From: Cudoniella acicularis | Lineage: Eukaryota > Ascomycota > Leotiomycetes > Helotiales > Helotiaceae | Direction of reading: 5' to 3' | Length of the DNA: 64,000 bases | Assembly (NCBI GenBank): GCA_013054445.1 | Contig: JAAMPI010000010.1 | Location: forward strand, 37,514 to 101,513 | Part shown: positions 1 through 12,639 of the stretch, in pieces | How positions within the stretch are numbered: the stretch's first letter is position 1 | Layout: the number at the start of each line of letters is the position of its first letter | Notes under the pieces: generated by a model | The model's database searches: none | The model's input: only the letters and a program-made list of their open reading frames with translations | Told to the model about the DNA's origin: nothing | Made by a program: the position numbers and the translations under genes

Positions 1-2120
1 TTGAAGATCCAGATTTACTGCGTTTATGGTTCGGAGAAGGCTGACTGGGGAACAAGGCACGATCTTTCTCCGAATCCCTCTTGATGGGCCGAGGGCGATG
101 TAGGATCGAGTTCGATGACTTCAGACCAGTGTTGTAAAGATCGAGTTTCTCTGAGGCATTGAGTCCCCTTGCTGAAGCATACATATCTGGGGCACCATTG
201 ATGATTTGACTGACCATAGCCGGGTTGTCGTAGACTATCTCATTCACAAACATAACAGTTTGGGCTTTCGGTGTTTCTGTTTCACGTGCCAAAGTAGCAC
301 GTTGTACTCTAGGGTTTGAAGGCAATCCAATAGTCCCCTTTCGTTGAAGAGTTGAGTTGGTGGTAGTATTGTTATTAAAACTATTCGCGTTTCGAGGTGA
401 TCGTCGTCGTACTTCGTCACGCCCAGGAGAAAGAGATGCGGATGTAGTACTACCATTAGCTGCTTCAATAGAACGCCCAGATGCATTCGATGCCGGAATC
501 GAAGGCATTGGCTCGCTTGGGCGGCTTGGGGGATCCTTCCTTTTCACACTGATACTTCTTCGCAGCCCCTCTTGAGCTGGGAGTGAAGGCGGTGCAGGAG
601 CTGGTCGACTGGCTTCAAGACGGGATCTGGCCACCGCCCCTTCGCGTCGTTCTCTCTCATTAACAGCCGCGGTTGCAAGGTCAATAGTCTGCATTCTTGC
701 GAATGGTTGAATAGTTGACTCGTCGATAATACTCATGACCGGTGTTGAGATTTTCAAGCTTCGGACTGTTGTTTGCGCCGCGGGTTTCGACCAATTGAAA
801 AGAGATCTTTTTTGCTGAACCACAGGAGGCGGTACGGCAGGTGCCGTCATATTGCGCGCTCTATCAAGTGCAGCAGGTTTGATTTGAGGCGCCATTGCCG
901 CCTGACCTCCTGTTTGCATCGGAGTTGCAAGAATAGAAGGGAATACACCGCTCGAGCCTCTATAACCTGGGCCGTTTTTGGACTCCATTTGACTGGTTTC
1001 ATCTTCTCCAAGAGTTCGTACGGTAGTTTCAATGCTCAGCTTTGTGAAGCCCTTCGTATCTCCTTGATAGTTTCCTTGGAATTTAGTGGTTGGTGAGTCC
1101 CGTGGAGTTAAGGACGGATTGACTACGAACAAACTACCATTGTTTGTGTAGTTGTTTCCAGAAATAGGTGAACCATTACCTCCGTTTCCTCTGAAAATCT
1201 CTCGAGATGGTGGTGTGGGCATTATAAATGGTGATTGTGCTTCCGGTGTGGTTCCTTCCTCTGCCACTGTTGCCATCAAAGGTGCCTGGAAGACTAAGAC
1301 GACGCCTAAAACGCGGTCAGATATCTGTTCGTCATGCCGAAAGCTCGAGGTACTAACCGACAAGGAGCACGAGCCCGCTGGCTGGTACAGTAGTTCTGAC
1401 GATCAGCGCGATTGTTGGAATTCCGAGAATCATTGGAACGCTTGTCTGTAGCGAACGATATCAGCGGTAATTCCAACATGATATGGAAGTACTTACTCCA
1501 GTCCATACCGCGAACCCAAGAATGCTCAGCATCAACGGTTTACTGCTCTCCCGTCGAGTAACTCGGATTATGGAAACTCCAATAATAATAACATCAAGTG
1601 CGAGTACGACGATTGATATCGGAAGAACTGAAGTGCGAGCCACACACACAGGAGCGAAATCCGGCCTCGTAAATCCAACCAACAAGCCACCCACGATCAT
1701 TCTAATAACAAGAATTCCCTGGAGAACGAGCTGTTGGGCCGTCACTTTCGTTCCCTGATTTAACGACCAAAGAAAAAACTGTTCCATCACCACCCGCGCC
1801 ATTTGATCAAACCCCGTCGTAAAAACCAGCAGAGCCTGGCAGCAGTCGGGAAGGAAGAGGTGACCATGAGGTTGAAGAAGCCGACTTGCGCCCACAATGC
1901 GCCAAACAATAAGAACAGCACGAGGACCAGCCTCCGGCCGTCCTGGAATATATGGGATCCATGCCCGTTGTAGTATAGAAAGAAGGCGCCAGACGCTGCG
2001 CAAAGAAGGATACCACTATGCAAATAGTTAGCAAGCAAAGAGCTGGCAATAAGGTTATTTCCATTCCACTGACAATGAAAAAGCCGCCGTCAAGGTCTGG
2101 ATGGCATCAGAAAGGGCCAT
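1..2120 (-). CDS. Seven-helix membrane protein with long disordered tail (partial, 3' end outside window)
   Basis: Three exons are visible on the minus strand: 2120-1497, 1445-1358 and 1305 to the left edge, with GT-AG introns at 1496-1446 and 1357-1306. The first exon encodes hydrophobic segments (LIASSLLANYLHSGILL, LVLVLFLLFGALWAQ, QALLVFTTGFDQ, VLQGILVIRMIVGGLLV, SVLPISIVVLALDVIII); exon 2 adds PMILGIPTIALIV. This suggests about seven membrane helices. The last exon is one open frame of over 400 codons rich in Ser, Pro, Thr, Asn and Arg, read as a disordered cytoplasmic tail. The layout is GPCR-like, but I recognise no named family and assign no ligand or function. The best helical reading needs two frame changes in exon 1, near 2078-2082 (a run of five A on the plus strand) and near 1836-1852. 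These may be errors, mutations or unrecognised splicing. The start at 2120 is tentative because a splice acceptor just downstream could instead imply an upstream first exon. Confidence 0.6.
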
Positions 2121-4768
2121 TATGGCGCCGAATTACAAATGAAAAAAATTATATAGATAAGGCCCAGTCTATGGGGAGAATGTGAGTGAAAAGATAGAAC
2201 GACAGCGCATCGTGGCCGATGGGTTCAGCAAATGTCCATGGTGGTGAACAACGGCGACGATGGAAAAGAGGCCGTCACGTCCAGCTAGTGGGTGAGAGAG
2301 GGCAGAGGGAGGGTGGAAATGTGGGGGAGCAGGTCGGGACTCGGTCGAGGGCGCCATAACTCACTGTCCCAGAGATTTCTCCAGTATCGTGACATCTTCA
2401 GGGTTCTCGTCAGGGTTCAAACCTCGATTAGGTTCATCCTCCCGGGAGCCTCAAGGGAGGGGCACACTGGAACAGCACCTCAGACACTGGCAGGTGGGGC
2501 GCGCTCTCGGCAGGCGTCGCCATTGGGCAGTTTGGAAGCCCAAAGCGTGCGCATCGTAGGGTTTCGGCGCGGATTATCCAGCGCCGTTTCAATTTAGAAA
2601 CCTGAGGAGTTTCGTGCAACTCCAAATCCAACCCACGCCTGCTCCGTGCCACTGACAGACGCATTGCAGAATCAACTGGCCTACGCTCACGGACGTCGCG
2701 TCGATTTGTGAACGAATTGGTTTTCTGCTGCGTAAGATCTTCGTCGTGATGCATATGCACCGTTTTATTCTTAGGTGTTGCTGGTGTTTGTTTGGGAAAG
2801 AAGATAGAAAAGAAAGGAGGAAGAAATTCAAGTGAGCTGTTGATGTTCTCACGGCTCGCTAGACTCCTGTAGCGAGTGGCCTGTTCCCTTTCACAGGCGA
2901 CGCGCTCTCTGGAGATGAGCAGTCTGATACTGCGGCCGCCTACGTATCAACTCTCACGGCAAAGTAGGTGGAAGTCTCACAACGACTTCAATTCTACCGA
3001 ACTCGGAATTATTTGACCTCAAAAGAGCCAGCCGACCAGGACACTAGCCCTCGAAACTAAAAGATGGCTCGACGTTGCCTGAAGAGCAGCAAAGTTAAGA
3101 CGTGTTGGAGGGCACAATTAAAATTGCGACAGACCACTCAACGCGACACTGGGCTTTTCGTCCCAAAATCGGAAAAATATCACAAATACTCAAGGTATGC
3201 ATAAGTACCGAGACACCTCTTGTTCTCTCTACACGCAGCTTCAAACTCAACTAAAATTTGGTAGGCTTGGCGCCCTTGGAATTGACTTCATGCAAGTACT
3301 GTGTCTTGGCAGACACCTTTGCACGAGTGAGAAACTTTTGATCAAGAGTAGACTACTGATATAATTCGACAGTACTGATGTAGAGTAAGCTTATTTTATC
3401 AAGTCAGAACGCGCAACCAGGACGAACGTTGTTCTTTCTGACGTTCGAACCAGCATAAACCGGTTAGAGGCCTGCTTCTTTTGGTTCACCAAGAGATCCT
3501 TAAAGAGTGCCCAACTCCCAACGCACCACCCGGGATTTGCCCCAAAGTGAGAGATTACCATCTGTTAGGAGTGTGAGTGTTCTCCTGAACTTGTGGTGAA
3601 GCCGTTCATATACTTTATGGGTATTTTTGAGGTTCAAAGCTGTGTTCTGGTGGTCTTTTCAAACGACAGTCCGAAAACCTCCAGTGTTCGCTCAGTCCTA
3701 ACTACTAGGGTTGTTTTCCCGAAGAGTTAGATTGCAAAAAGCTAAGGTGCTCACAGTATATAGAAATAGCAAATCACAGTCATCATAGCAAGTAATCTGT
3801 CTTTAATCAGATAACCCGTGCTATTATCGGTTTCTATTTGTCAGTTGAAGCCGAATGATTCTACTGCTGTGATGTATCAAGATTCTTCATAAGTTGAAGC
3901 GGGAGCCCAGGCTGCCTAGCACTCAAAATGAGCTTTTAGGACATCACGATTTCCGCAGGAAATCTTTTCAGAAGCATGGCCTGGTAACCCATACTTTCAA
4001 GTCAGTGACAACAAACATAATCTTCATCTAGTGGAATCCAAGCGCCTTTCTTCGGGGCTACCAACGAAGCTTGTGCTGTTAGTATGCGGCTGGACCCGTT
4101 CGTCCGTCGAATAGCAAACGTTAGCCGCTCTGGTAAGTCCGAAAATCGTCAACGGGATTTGCCTATTTCAAGGTCATGATTGGGAGTCAAGTTAAATGAC
4201 GAAAACTCATCCTCCTCGTGGCTATGTGACTACTTGCCAGAGATCATTTCAATGCTGGGGGGTTATCGAGTCCTAGGTTGGCATCGGGAGTATCCTGCGA
4301 GATCGCACTTCGTACTCGTCCCCAGAACCTTGGCGCTTCGCTTAATATTCGGGACTTGTAATCAGCCAGTAATTCATTCTTCGAGGATTTCCTGCGACGT
4401 TCAAAATTCATTGGTAAGTGGGAAGGAAGAGATTATTTTCTAAAAAGGAAAAGGATAAACTCAATCCTCTGAAAGTAAACTTTAAGGAAGATTGGAGGTG
4501 TTTTATGAGATTCCCGACGATCACGTGCGGCGGTACTTGCCCCACTCGGGCTAGGTCGTATCGGCTGGACCCGATAGAATATCAGCCCACTTCATAACTT
4601 AATCGTTCGATACAACAACGAAGTGAACTGTGAAGATCCTTAGAGAAGTCCCGTCTACCGTGTGATTGCGTTCAATCCTTGTCTTACTCCCTTTCTTGCA
4701 GAAGTCTTCTGAACCACATCAGCTCAGAACCACAGCCAATATCTGCCCAGGTTGGCACCTCACCAAAA
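2121..4768. other. Intergenic region between the membrane-protein gene and the SREBP gene
   Basis: About 2.6 kb separates the two divergent genes. Short open frames between 2290 and 2850 on both strands look like chance frames, with no recognisable domain. From 2880 to 4480 no frame of note is open. The 3' part must hold the promoter and 5' UTR of the SREBP gene. Pyrimidine-rich AG acceptor-like sequence around 4690-4700 hints at a 5' UTR intron. The only motif I would single out is ATCACGTG at 4520. Confidence 0.6.
4520..4527 (+). promoter_or_regulatory. ATCACGTG, candidate E-box / sterol regulatory element
   Basis: ATCACGTG lies 242 bp upstream of the proposed ATG of the SREBP gene. SREBP-type bHLH proteins carry a tyrosine in the basic region that lets them bind both E-boxes (CACGTG) and SRE-like ATCAC sequences, and ATCACGTG fits both. 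Autoregulation is inference; an eight-base match has limited weight. Confidence 0.35.
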
Positions 4769-7734
4769 ATGACCTCGAGGCACTCAGTCGATACCTCCGC
4801 CCTATCTGGAATTTCTGCAAGTTTCGACTCTTTGAACGCTTTCGACGACATCGTGGCGTTCACCGAAGCACTGGACGACGACCCTCTGTTCCCAGCTGAC
4901 TGGGACCAGCAGGAGACTCCTCCTTACGACGGCAACTTGTACTCGACGCCCTTGAGTTGGGATCCTCCTGAGCCCAAGGTTGAGCCTCTGCCACCGACGC
5001 CTTACACAACCATGAACACGCTCACTCCTGCCCAACAAGAGAAGTTGCGCAATATCGCCATGCCTCAACACCTTCAATATCGCGGAGAGAACAGTCCCCA
5101 ATCGACCACAAGCCGCAACTCAGTCTCTTCTCCCGAGAACAATGACAACAGTCGCAAGCGCAAATCATCGGCATCGGCAGACGACGAAGATGACGAGGAC
5201 TCATCGGGTCAACATCCACCAGTCAAGAAGACCGCACATAATATGATTGAGAAGCGTTATCGAACAAATCTCAACGACAAGATTGCTGCGCTGCGGGACA
5301 GTGTACCGAGTCTACGAATCATGACAAAGAGTGCTCGGGGTGAGGATACTGCGGACGATCGGGAAGAATTACACGGCCTTACGCCTGCTCACAAATTGAA
5401 TAAAGCTACCGTAAGTACACCCTGTTAGGTTGAAGGTGTTTAGAGGTGTTCGGTTATAGAGGCAAGTCGCCTTAATTTGATGGCGCCACCTTTCGGCTAG
5501 TCACCGATCATCATTTACGAGTTCAGTGAACTTGGACAATTCTTCCTCGAGAAATCCATGGACAAGGTCCACTGGTATAGAGTGAACTTTCGCAGGCGCT
5601 CATCCCAGGTATCCAACCAAAGAGTTATTTGTCTATTAAACTTTCAGATGAAATATCATTGCAGTGTCACAGAGTGCTGATGCAACTCTGCTAGGTCCTA
5701 AGCAAAGCAACTGAATACATTGGCCATTTGGAGAAGCGAAACAAGCGATTACAAGAGGAGAATATTGAGCAGAAAGCACGCCTTGCTGCATTCGAGACGC
5801 TGTTCCGATCCGGATCAATGGGCTTCACTCCTGGACCACCACTCACCAACCCATATCAATATCCTCGCGACTACAATACGCCAGGTCCTTCACCAATTGT
5901 TGACCCTCAAGGCATGATCCAGGTACCAGAGGATATTCGACGTCTTCAAAACCAGGCTAGCCAACAAATATATCCAATTTCTCAAGAGCATTATCAACAA
6001 GGCCGACAACCAATTGGACCTAACAGATGGCAGAATGGAGGTGGCTACTTCGGCAAGCTCATGGTTGGCTCCTTGGCAGGCCTCATGATTATGGAAGGCT
6101 TCAGTGAGACTGAGCAAAGTGACGAAGCTCCTGCTGGCAGAGGCCTGTTTGCTTTCCCCACTCAGCTCATTGCTGGATTCGTACGAGCTCTATACTCATC
6201 TCTCGACTTCAGCGTGATGGGCTACCACGTGTCAGCTGCGGAATTCCTAGCATATATGAAGCTCTCGCTTGTCGTGGGCTCTTTACTATATGTGTTCTTG
6301 CCATCATTGTTCGCATCAACGCCCAAGCCAAAGAGCAGCAAAACTCAAACTGCGTCCCTTGCAGCCGCTCCATCTCTGGCCTCATCTATCCAAGTTCGCC
6401 GACAGGCTTGGCTCACCGCCATCCAAACTGTTTGGGTCCCTCGTCACAACTTCTTTCTTGAAGCCGCGGCACTATGCCTGAAGATGATGAAACTAAGCAT
6501 TCGAAACATTATTGGCGCCCATGGCTATGCATACCTTACAGGCATCACACAACAACAGGAAGTTGCCAGAATCAAGGCATGGGAGATTGCACTTGATGCT
6601 CAGTTGGTCGGGGGAGATGTCGAGGTTAGCAAGAGTCGATTGACTTTGACGTTGTTAGCTTCCGGCACTTTGCCAGACACACCTGCACGATTGATGCTCA
6701 AGGCCTTGCACATTCGAGTACTTCTCTGGGAGGTCGGAAATGCCGGTTTCAACGGTTTCCACATGTTCCACGAAGTTGCAGCCAAGCTAGCCAGATGGAA
6801 GTGGAATGAAGCCAAGGCCTTACAGAAGTTGATAACCCACACCAAAGAAAAGCAAGAGGATGCACTACCAGAATACTTGATTGCCCTACTCGACCAAGAG
6901 TGTGACGACGTCCTCGCAGATAGCATTGGTCAACGCGCCTACAACCTTGCCTGGAATCTACCCACTACTTCTAATGTTCAAGGAGCAAGCGACGGCATGG
7001 ATGGCGTTGTTGATGACTCGGCGATTCGTAGCCCACTTGATGCTGTCGCGGCTTGGTATTCTAGCTTGGTCATGGAGCGCGCCCTTACTAGGAGTCTTGA
7101 AACCAAAGGTGAAGACACTGAAATCCAGCAATCTATTATCAAGGATATCGCCTTGGCTATCAAGGTCGCACCTACTGGTTCCCAAGCCCAAGTCCGAGCG
7201 TTGGTTGCACGTGCTGTCCTGGTCAAGGAGAGACGCGGTGCCAGCATCGCAGCTTCTCTCCAAGCACTTGGTCCCTTGGAGCCAAAGAGCAAGAATAACT
7301 CTGCAGAGCCTGCACTCATCAGTACTAGAACTTCAATTGCCAGCCTTCCGGATGTCAAGATGTCATTGAGCTGTGCAATGGCTATTGCCCACATTGAACG
7401 ATTTCCTTCACCCGCCAACCCCTTCGCTGCTCATCGTCTCATCGACAGTATCGTGCCTTCCAACCTCACTCTCCTTGGCTTCACAGCTGCGTACAAACTC
7501 ATGGAGGCAGTGGATGAACATGACAAGGTTTCCCTGAGCTGCTGTAGCTCGCTGGAAAAGCTCGCTGGCAGCCTACGAATCTGGATCGGTGGAAAGGACG
7601 GCGAGAAGAGTGGCTTAGAGAAGGAAATCAAGAGGGATATGGTGGAGAAGTGCTTGAGCATTACCAAACGTATCATTGGCATGGAGGAGGATGCGGGCTA
7701 TGAGAGCATGAGTGAGGGAGCCGACGATTGTTGA
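4769..7734 (+). CDS. SREBP-family bHLH-zipper membrane-bound transcription factor (SrbA/Sre1-like)
   Basis: Two exons, 4769-5410 and 5695-7734, joined by a 284-nt GTAAGT...CTAG intron, give 893 residues. The intron sits inside the bHLH: KLNKAT before it continues as VLSKATEYIGHLEKR after it. The basic region has EKRYRTNLNDK with Tyr164, the substitution diagnostic of SREBPs. A leucine zipper follows. Two hydrophobic segments at about 332-350 and 402-420 fit the ER hairpin, and the rest matches the fungal SREBP C-terminal domain (DUF2014 type). In fungi these proteins sit in the ER membrane and are cleaved (Dsc complex, rhomboid protease) under low sterol or oxygen to release the N-terminal activator of ergosterol and iron genes. 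The acidic N-terminus (FDDIVAFTEALDDDP) is a plausible activation domain. The start is the first in-frame ATG, with AAAA before it; the open frame upstream has no ATG. Confidence 0.93.
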
Positions 7735-9104
7735 TCAACTCCTCAAACTGTTTCTCTCCTCGGCGTCTCAAAATGTAATGGGGGGCGTTTTACTTTGCTG
7801 AAGTTTTTTCCATCGTGTAGACGGATTTCTTCACTGGCAATCTTCTGCGCATCTGGGTCTATTTCCTTTGTTAATGATTAACATAACATGGCGTTTGGGC
7901 GCTCATCATTCTGGCATGTACATCCGGTGGTTTCTGATTTTTTCAGGCAGTCTCCGATTTCTGGTGTGCCTTGTCTTGATAGAGCGTCTTTGAAGGGCTG
8001 TTATTTCGATGGCAGAGGCGTAAGAAAAGCTCCACACACTTCCCTTCGTATCAAATGAAAACTACCTGACTTTTAATGCTTTTCATGGGCACGTTTGCAT
8101 GTATTCTATGACTCTATACTCGTTCTAGTTTTTTCCGAAAGGTAGTAAACTGTTACAGGCCAGCTATGTAGGTAGGGGACTGGCAGGAGGACAGCCACTC
8201 ACAAATATATATCACAGAAAATAATCTCTTTGCCCTCTAAGAAATATGCTCCCTTTAGTACCTAGGTATCTCCTCAATAAATCTGAGAGTAGTTTTGCTC
8301 CTGTGGTGTATTATTATACTGCTCGACCAGATCGGCGCTCAGCAAAAAACCAAGCAAGTACCTACATATATGTATGTGTAACAGCAGCGACGAAGAGCAC
8401 AAATTCATCAGCAATAACGTAATTAGAGATTCCGGAACTTTAATAAGCCTGAACCTATTGCAAAGCAGCTGAGATGTCGTGATGCCCATTCATCAACCTG
8501 TCCCAGGAGAAAGAGGATTTCTTCCTCCTCGTCGCGAGACATTTCCGCCATCTCCGCTCACTTATCCACCTATCAACCAATCACACTTTTCGAGCGGGTC
8601 TTATCGGACGCCCCACTCAATATGGGTAATTTCTTCTTATCGATGAAGTTGATTCCTAGGAAATCGACGACGTCCCGCTTGGCAACACTGCTGCGACCGA
8701 GTCACCGAGGGCCCCTCAAGTGAGGCCGGAGAATGCTGATTGCTGTGTTCTGGGGCGAACTAGTGAGCAATAGGGCGACGGGGATTGGAGGATTCGACGA
8801 GCCCTTTTGGAGGCAAGAAGCAAGAGGCGCGTTTCCGAGGATTCGGTGGGAGATACTCTCCCGGTATTGAGATTAATGCGAAAATTCTACGTAGGTGGTA
8901 GGTGGTAGATAGGTAGAGTGTTTCTTTCGTGCCTCGGGTCTTCTCTCTCTAATCTTCGTCGTTCTTTCTCAATTGCTTCATTCTTACCTTTTTGGTTGAA
9001 GCGTCATAACATTGACGCCTCAGGTCTGTGGACGCGTGAAAGAGCTGACGACTTCGATCGATGCGCCATATTGAGAACAGCAGGATTGATAGAAATCGAC
9101 CATC
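7735..9104. other. Intergenic region upstream of the nitrite reductase gene
   Basis: About 1.4 kb holding the SREBP 3' UTR and the nitrite reductase promoter. No convincing gene is present. A group of GATA motifs with a CCAAT box lies at 8562-8641 (separate entry). TTCCGAGG at 8833-8840 is one base away from the NirA consensus CTCCGHGG, and AGATAG occurs at 8908. Confidence 0.6.
8562..8641. promoter_or_regulatory. Cluster of GATA sites with a CCAAT box
   Basis: Read on the plus strand, TTATC occurs at 8562, 8601 and 8637 and CTATC at 8570, which are GATAA or GATAG on the other strand. CCAAT lies at 8577. Four GATA sites in 80 bp upstream of nitrite reductase is what one expects for AreA/NIT2 nitrogen-repression control. 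The link is inference from known regulation of nitrate-assimilation genes. Confidence 0.45.
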
Positions 9105-12100
9105 ATGTCGGACAATTGGCAACCGCAGGTCCCTGTCGTGGAGATCAAGGCGGGTCCCACTGGGGGAGGACCGGATGGCGTGAAGGGGTCGGAAAATGAG
9201 AGCCATGGAGGGACAAGGAAGAAGATCGTGGTGGTGGGCTTGGGAATGGTGGGGATCAGCTTCATGTGAGTAGTCCTCTCGCTATCTGCCATTAAAATGC
9301 GGTGTAATTGTTGAATATTGGGCAATGGAGGGGAAGCTGGTGCTGACGACACATGTCTCACAGAGAAAAAATAATGAAGCTGGATGCGAGGCGACGGGAG
9401 TACGACATAATTGTCATCGGAGAAGAATCACATCTTGCTTACAATCGCGTGGGGTTGACAAGTTTCTTCCAGCACCGGAAAGTCGAGAATCTATATTTAA
9501 ATCCAAAAGAATGGGTAATTTCTCAAGGCTTTCGTCTAATATATATTAGGAGTTAATATGAGATGAATAGTATTCAAGCTGCCCACCAGGCTCCCTCGAC
9601 TATCACCTCAACACCAAAGTCACTGAGATTCATCTCGAACAGAAACTCGTATCGTGCTCGTCCGGCGAAACTGTCCCTTACGATGTCCTCGTCCTTGCCA
9701 CGGGCTCAGATGCCCTTCTTCCTAAACATACACCTGGCCACGATGCTAAAGGCGTCTTCGTCTACCGCACGATTGAGGATCTGGAGAAACTAATCAATTT
9801 CTCTGCGCAGAGGAAAGGCACAGTTGGCGCTGTTGTTGGTGGAGGCTTACTTGGCCTCGAAGCTGCGAAAGCTATGATGGACCTAGAGAATTACAAGCAA
9901 GTCAAATTGATCGAAAGGAACAGGTGGGTGTTAAGTCGACAACTTGATAGTGATGCGGGTGGACTTGTTGTCGAGCAAGTGCGAGATCTGGGTCTAGAGG
10001 TTCTGCTCAGCAAGCGAGTAGGCAAAATCGAAGTCACCGAAGATAATGCAGTGAAAGGTGTGGTATTTGAGGATGGGCAAAAGATGGGATGCTCGACTAT
10101 CTGCTTTGCGATTGGCATCAAAGCTCGCGATGAACTTGCACGGAAAGCAGGAATGAAATGCGCAGATCGAGGGGGTGGAATTATTGTCAATGATGAGCTG
10201 AAGACCAGCGCTCCTGACGTCTATGCCATTGGTGAGTGTGCCAGCTGGGAGAACCAAACTTTTGGTCTCATTGCACCGGGTATTGAGATGGCCGATGTTC
10301 TATCTTTCAACCTCACTCAAGCGAAAGTCCACTCCTACCGGAAATTCAAGCGACCTGATCTCAGCACGAAATTGAAGCTCCTAGGTGTCGAAGTCGCTAG
10401 TTTCGGTGATTTCTTCGCGGACAGAGACGGTCCTAAGCATCTCCCTGTTCGTGCTGGAAGAAACAGGGAGGGAAGCCCAGACGCCTTGCACAAACTCACC
10501 GATGGGCCAGCACCTTCTCCAGTCAAGGCCTTGACTTACAAGGATCCTTTCCAAGCTGTCTACAAGAAATACCTTTTCACGCTTGATGGAAAATACCTCT
10601 TAGGAGGAATGATGATCGGAGATACCAAGGATTACGTCAAACTCGTCCCTATGGTTAAGAACCAGAAGATGTTAGAAGTCCCACCTAGTCAATTCATCCT
10701 TGGTGCAAGCAAAGAAGGCGATGACGGTGGTGATGACCTGGATGATGATACGCAAATTTGCTCCTGTCACAATGTCACCAAAGGCGATGTCTGCAATGTC
10801 GTCAAAGATGGAAGCTGCAAGAGCATTGGGGATGTCAAATCTTGCACTAAAGCTGGGACTGGCTGTGGAGGTTGCATGCCGCTCGTCACAAGCATTTTCA
10901 ACTCTCAAATGAAGGCTATGGGTAACGAGGTTAAGAACCACATCTGTCCTCACCTCAACTATTCCCGTGCGGATCTCTACAACATTATTTCCGTCAAACA
11001 GCTGAAGACTCTCGAGGAGGTGATGAAAGAAGTGGGTAATGATCCCGAGAGTCAAGGTTGTGAGGCCTGCAAGCCAAGCATTGGATCCATCTTCTCATCG
11101 CTGTATAACAAGCATGTGATGAGCAAACCACTGATGGGTTTGCAAGAAACCAATGATCGATTCTTGGGCAATATCCAGAGAAACGGCACTTATTCTGTTG
11201 TTCCTCGAGTTAGTGCTGGAGAAATCACGCCTGATAAGCTGATTGTTATTGGAAACGTGGCCAAGAAATATAACCTTTACACTAAGATTACTGGTGGACA
11301 GAGAATCGATATGTTTGGTGCTAAGAAGCAGGATCTTATTCCTATTTGGGAGGAGTTGATTAAGGGCGGTATGGAGTCTGGGCATGCGTATGCGAAGTCA
11401 CTGCGTACAGTGAAGAGTTGTGTGGGTACGACGTGGTGTCGATATGGTATTGGAGACAGTGTAGGCATGGCTGTGCGGTTAGAGGAGAGATACAAGAGTA
11501 TCAGGTCCCCACACAAGTTAAAAGGAGGAGTCAGCGGTTGCGTACGAGAATGCGCTGAAGCTCAAAACAAAGAGTAAGCTCTTTTCCAAGATCCCCAGGA
11601 TGCAAACTAACAAGAAGATAGTTTCGGCCTCATAGCCTCCGACAAAGGCTTCAACATATTCGTGGGCGGTAACGGCGGTGCCTCCCCCAAACACAGCGAA
11701 CTCCTCGCCAAAGACGTCCCTCCCGATGACATCGTGCCCATTCTCGATCGCTACCTCATGTTCTACATCCGCACAGCCGATAAACTACAAAGAACAGCAC
11801 GCTGGCTCGAAGCCCTCCCCGGCGGAATCAAATACCTACGCGAAGTAATCCTCGAAGATAAACTCGGGATCTGCGCCTCTCTCGAAGCGCAAATGGAAGA
11901 ATTAGTTGGCACCTTCTTCGACGAGTGGGCCGAAGCCATCAAAGACCCTTCCATCCGCACCAAATTCCAACAATTCGACAACACAACCGAAACGCTCGAC
12001 ACTATGGAAATGGAAACCGATCGCGGACAGACGAGACCCGTATACTGGGCCAAAGAACCCGCTAAAGAGGATTTCAAGAATACGAAATGGACGAGTCTTA

Positions 12101-12639
12101 CTTGGCAGCCGATGATTGAAGCTTCCCATTTTAAAGGTGCGGATGATACTCCCAGTGGCATTTCGGCGAATGTGAAGAGGGGTGATACGCAGCTTGCGAT
12201 TTTTAGAGTTAAAGGAAAGTGGCTTGCCAGTCAGCAGATGTGTCCTCACAAGCGGGCATTCGTGCTCTCAGACGGACTCATCGGCGACTCGAAGGACAAA
12301 CTCTGGGTTTCATGTCCGCACCACAAACGCAATTTCGAATTGACGGGTGAGCAAGCAGGGCGATGTCAGAATGATGAGGAGCTTAGCATAGCTACGTTTC
12401 CGGCTGAGGAGAGGGAGGATGGGATGGTGTACTTGAAGTTGCCGCCTGTGCATGAGTTGGATGGTGTATTAGGGACGAAGAAGTGGATGGTGAAGAAGGG
12501 GGAGAGTGGAGAGAGGCCGTTTGAGAAGTTGGATAGGAAGATTGGGCCGAATGGGACGAGGATGAAGGGGAGGAAGCCGGAGGCGGCGAAGGCGTTGGCT
12601 GACTGCTGGGGCCCGGGGGAGGGGAATATTGATTGGTAG
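9105..12639 (+). CDS. niiA: Assimilatory nitrite reductase [NAD(P)H]
   Basis: Four exons (9105-9265, 9364-9514, 9571-11573, 11622-12639) with GT-AG introns of 98, 56 and 48 nt encode 1110 residues, a normal length for fungal nitrite reductase. It reduces nitrite to ammonium with NAD(P)H through FAD, iron-sulfur centres and siroheme in the cytosol. Visible parts in order: FAD-binding VVVGLGMVG near the N-terminus, NAD-binding [14 protein letters not shown], a BFD-like [2Fe-2S] cluster site with Cys501, Cys503, Cys536 and Cys539, siroheme/[4Fe-4S] cysteines 721, 727, 761 and 765 in CVGTTWC and GCVREC, and a C-terminal Rieske-type domain with Cys979/His981 and Cys1003/His1006. All key residues are present. 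The nitrate reductase gene that is often its divergent partner is not next to it; the upstream neighbour is the SREBP gene on the same strand. Confidence 0.96.

Noticed and set aside
4666..4768. Upstream extension of the SREBP frame to 4666/4679
   Set aside because: These frames begin at TTG, not ATG. The first in-frame ATG is 4769 with a good context, and the upstream part looks like 5' UTR with an acceptor-like sequence.
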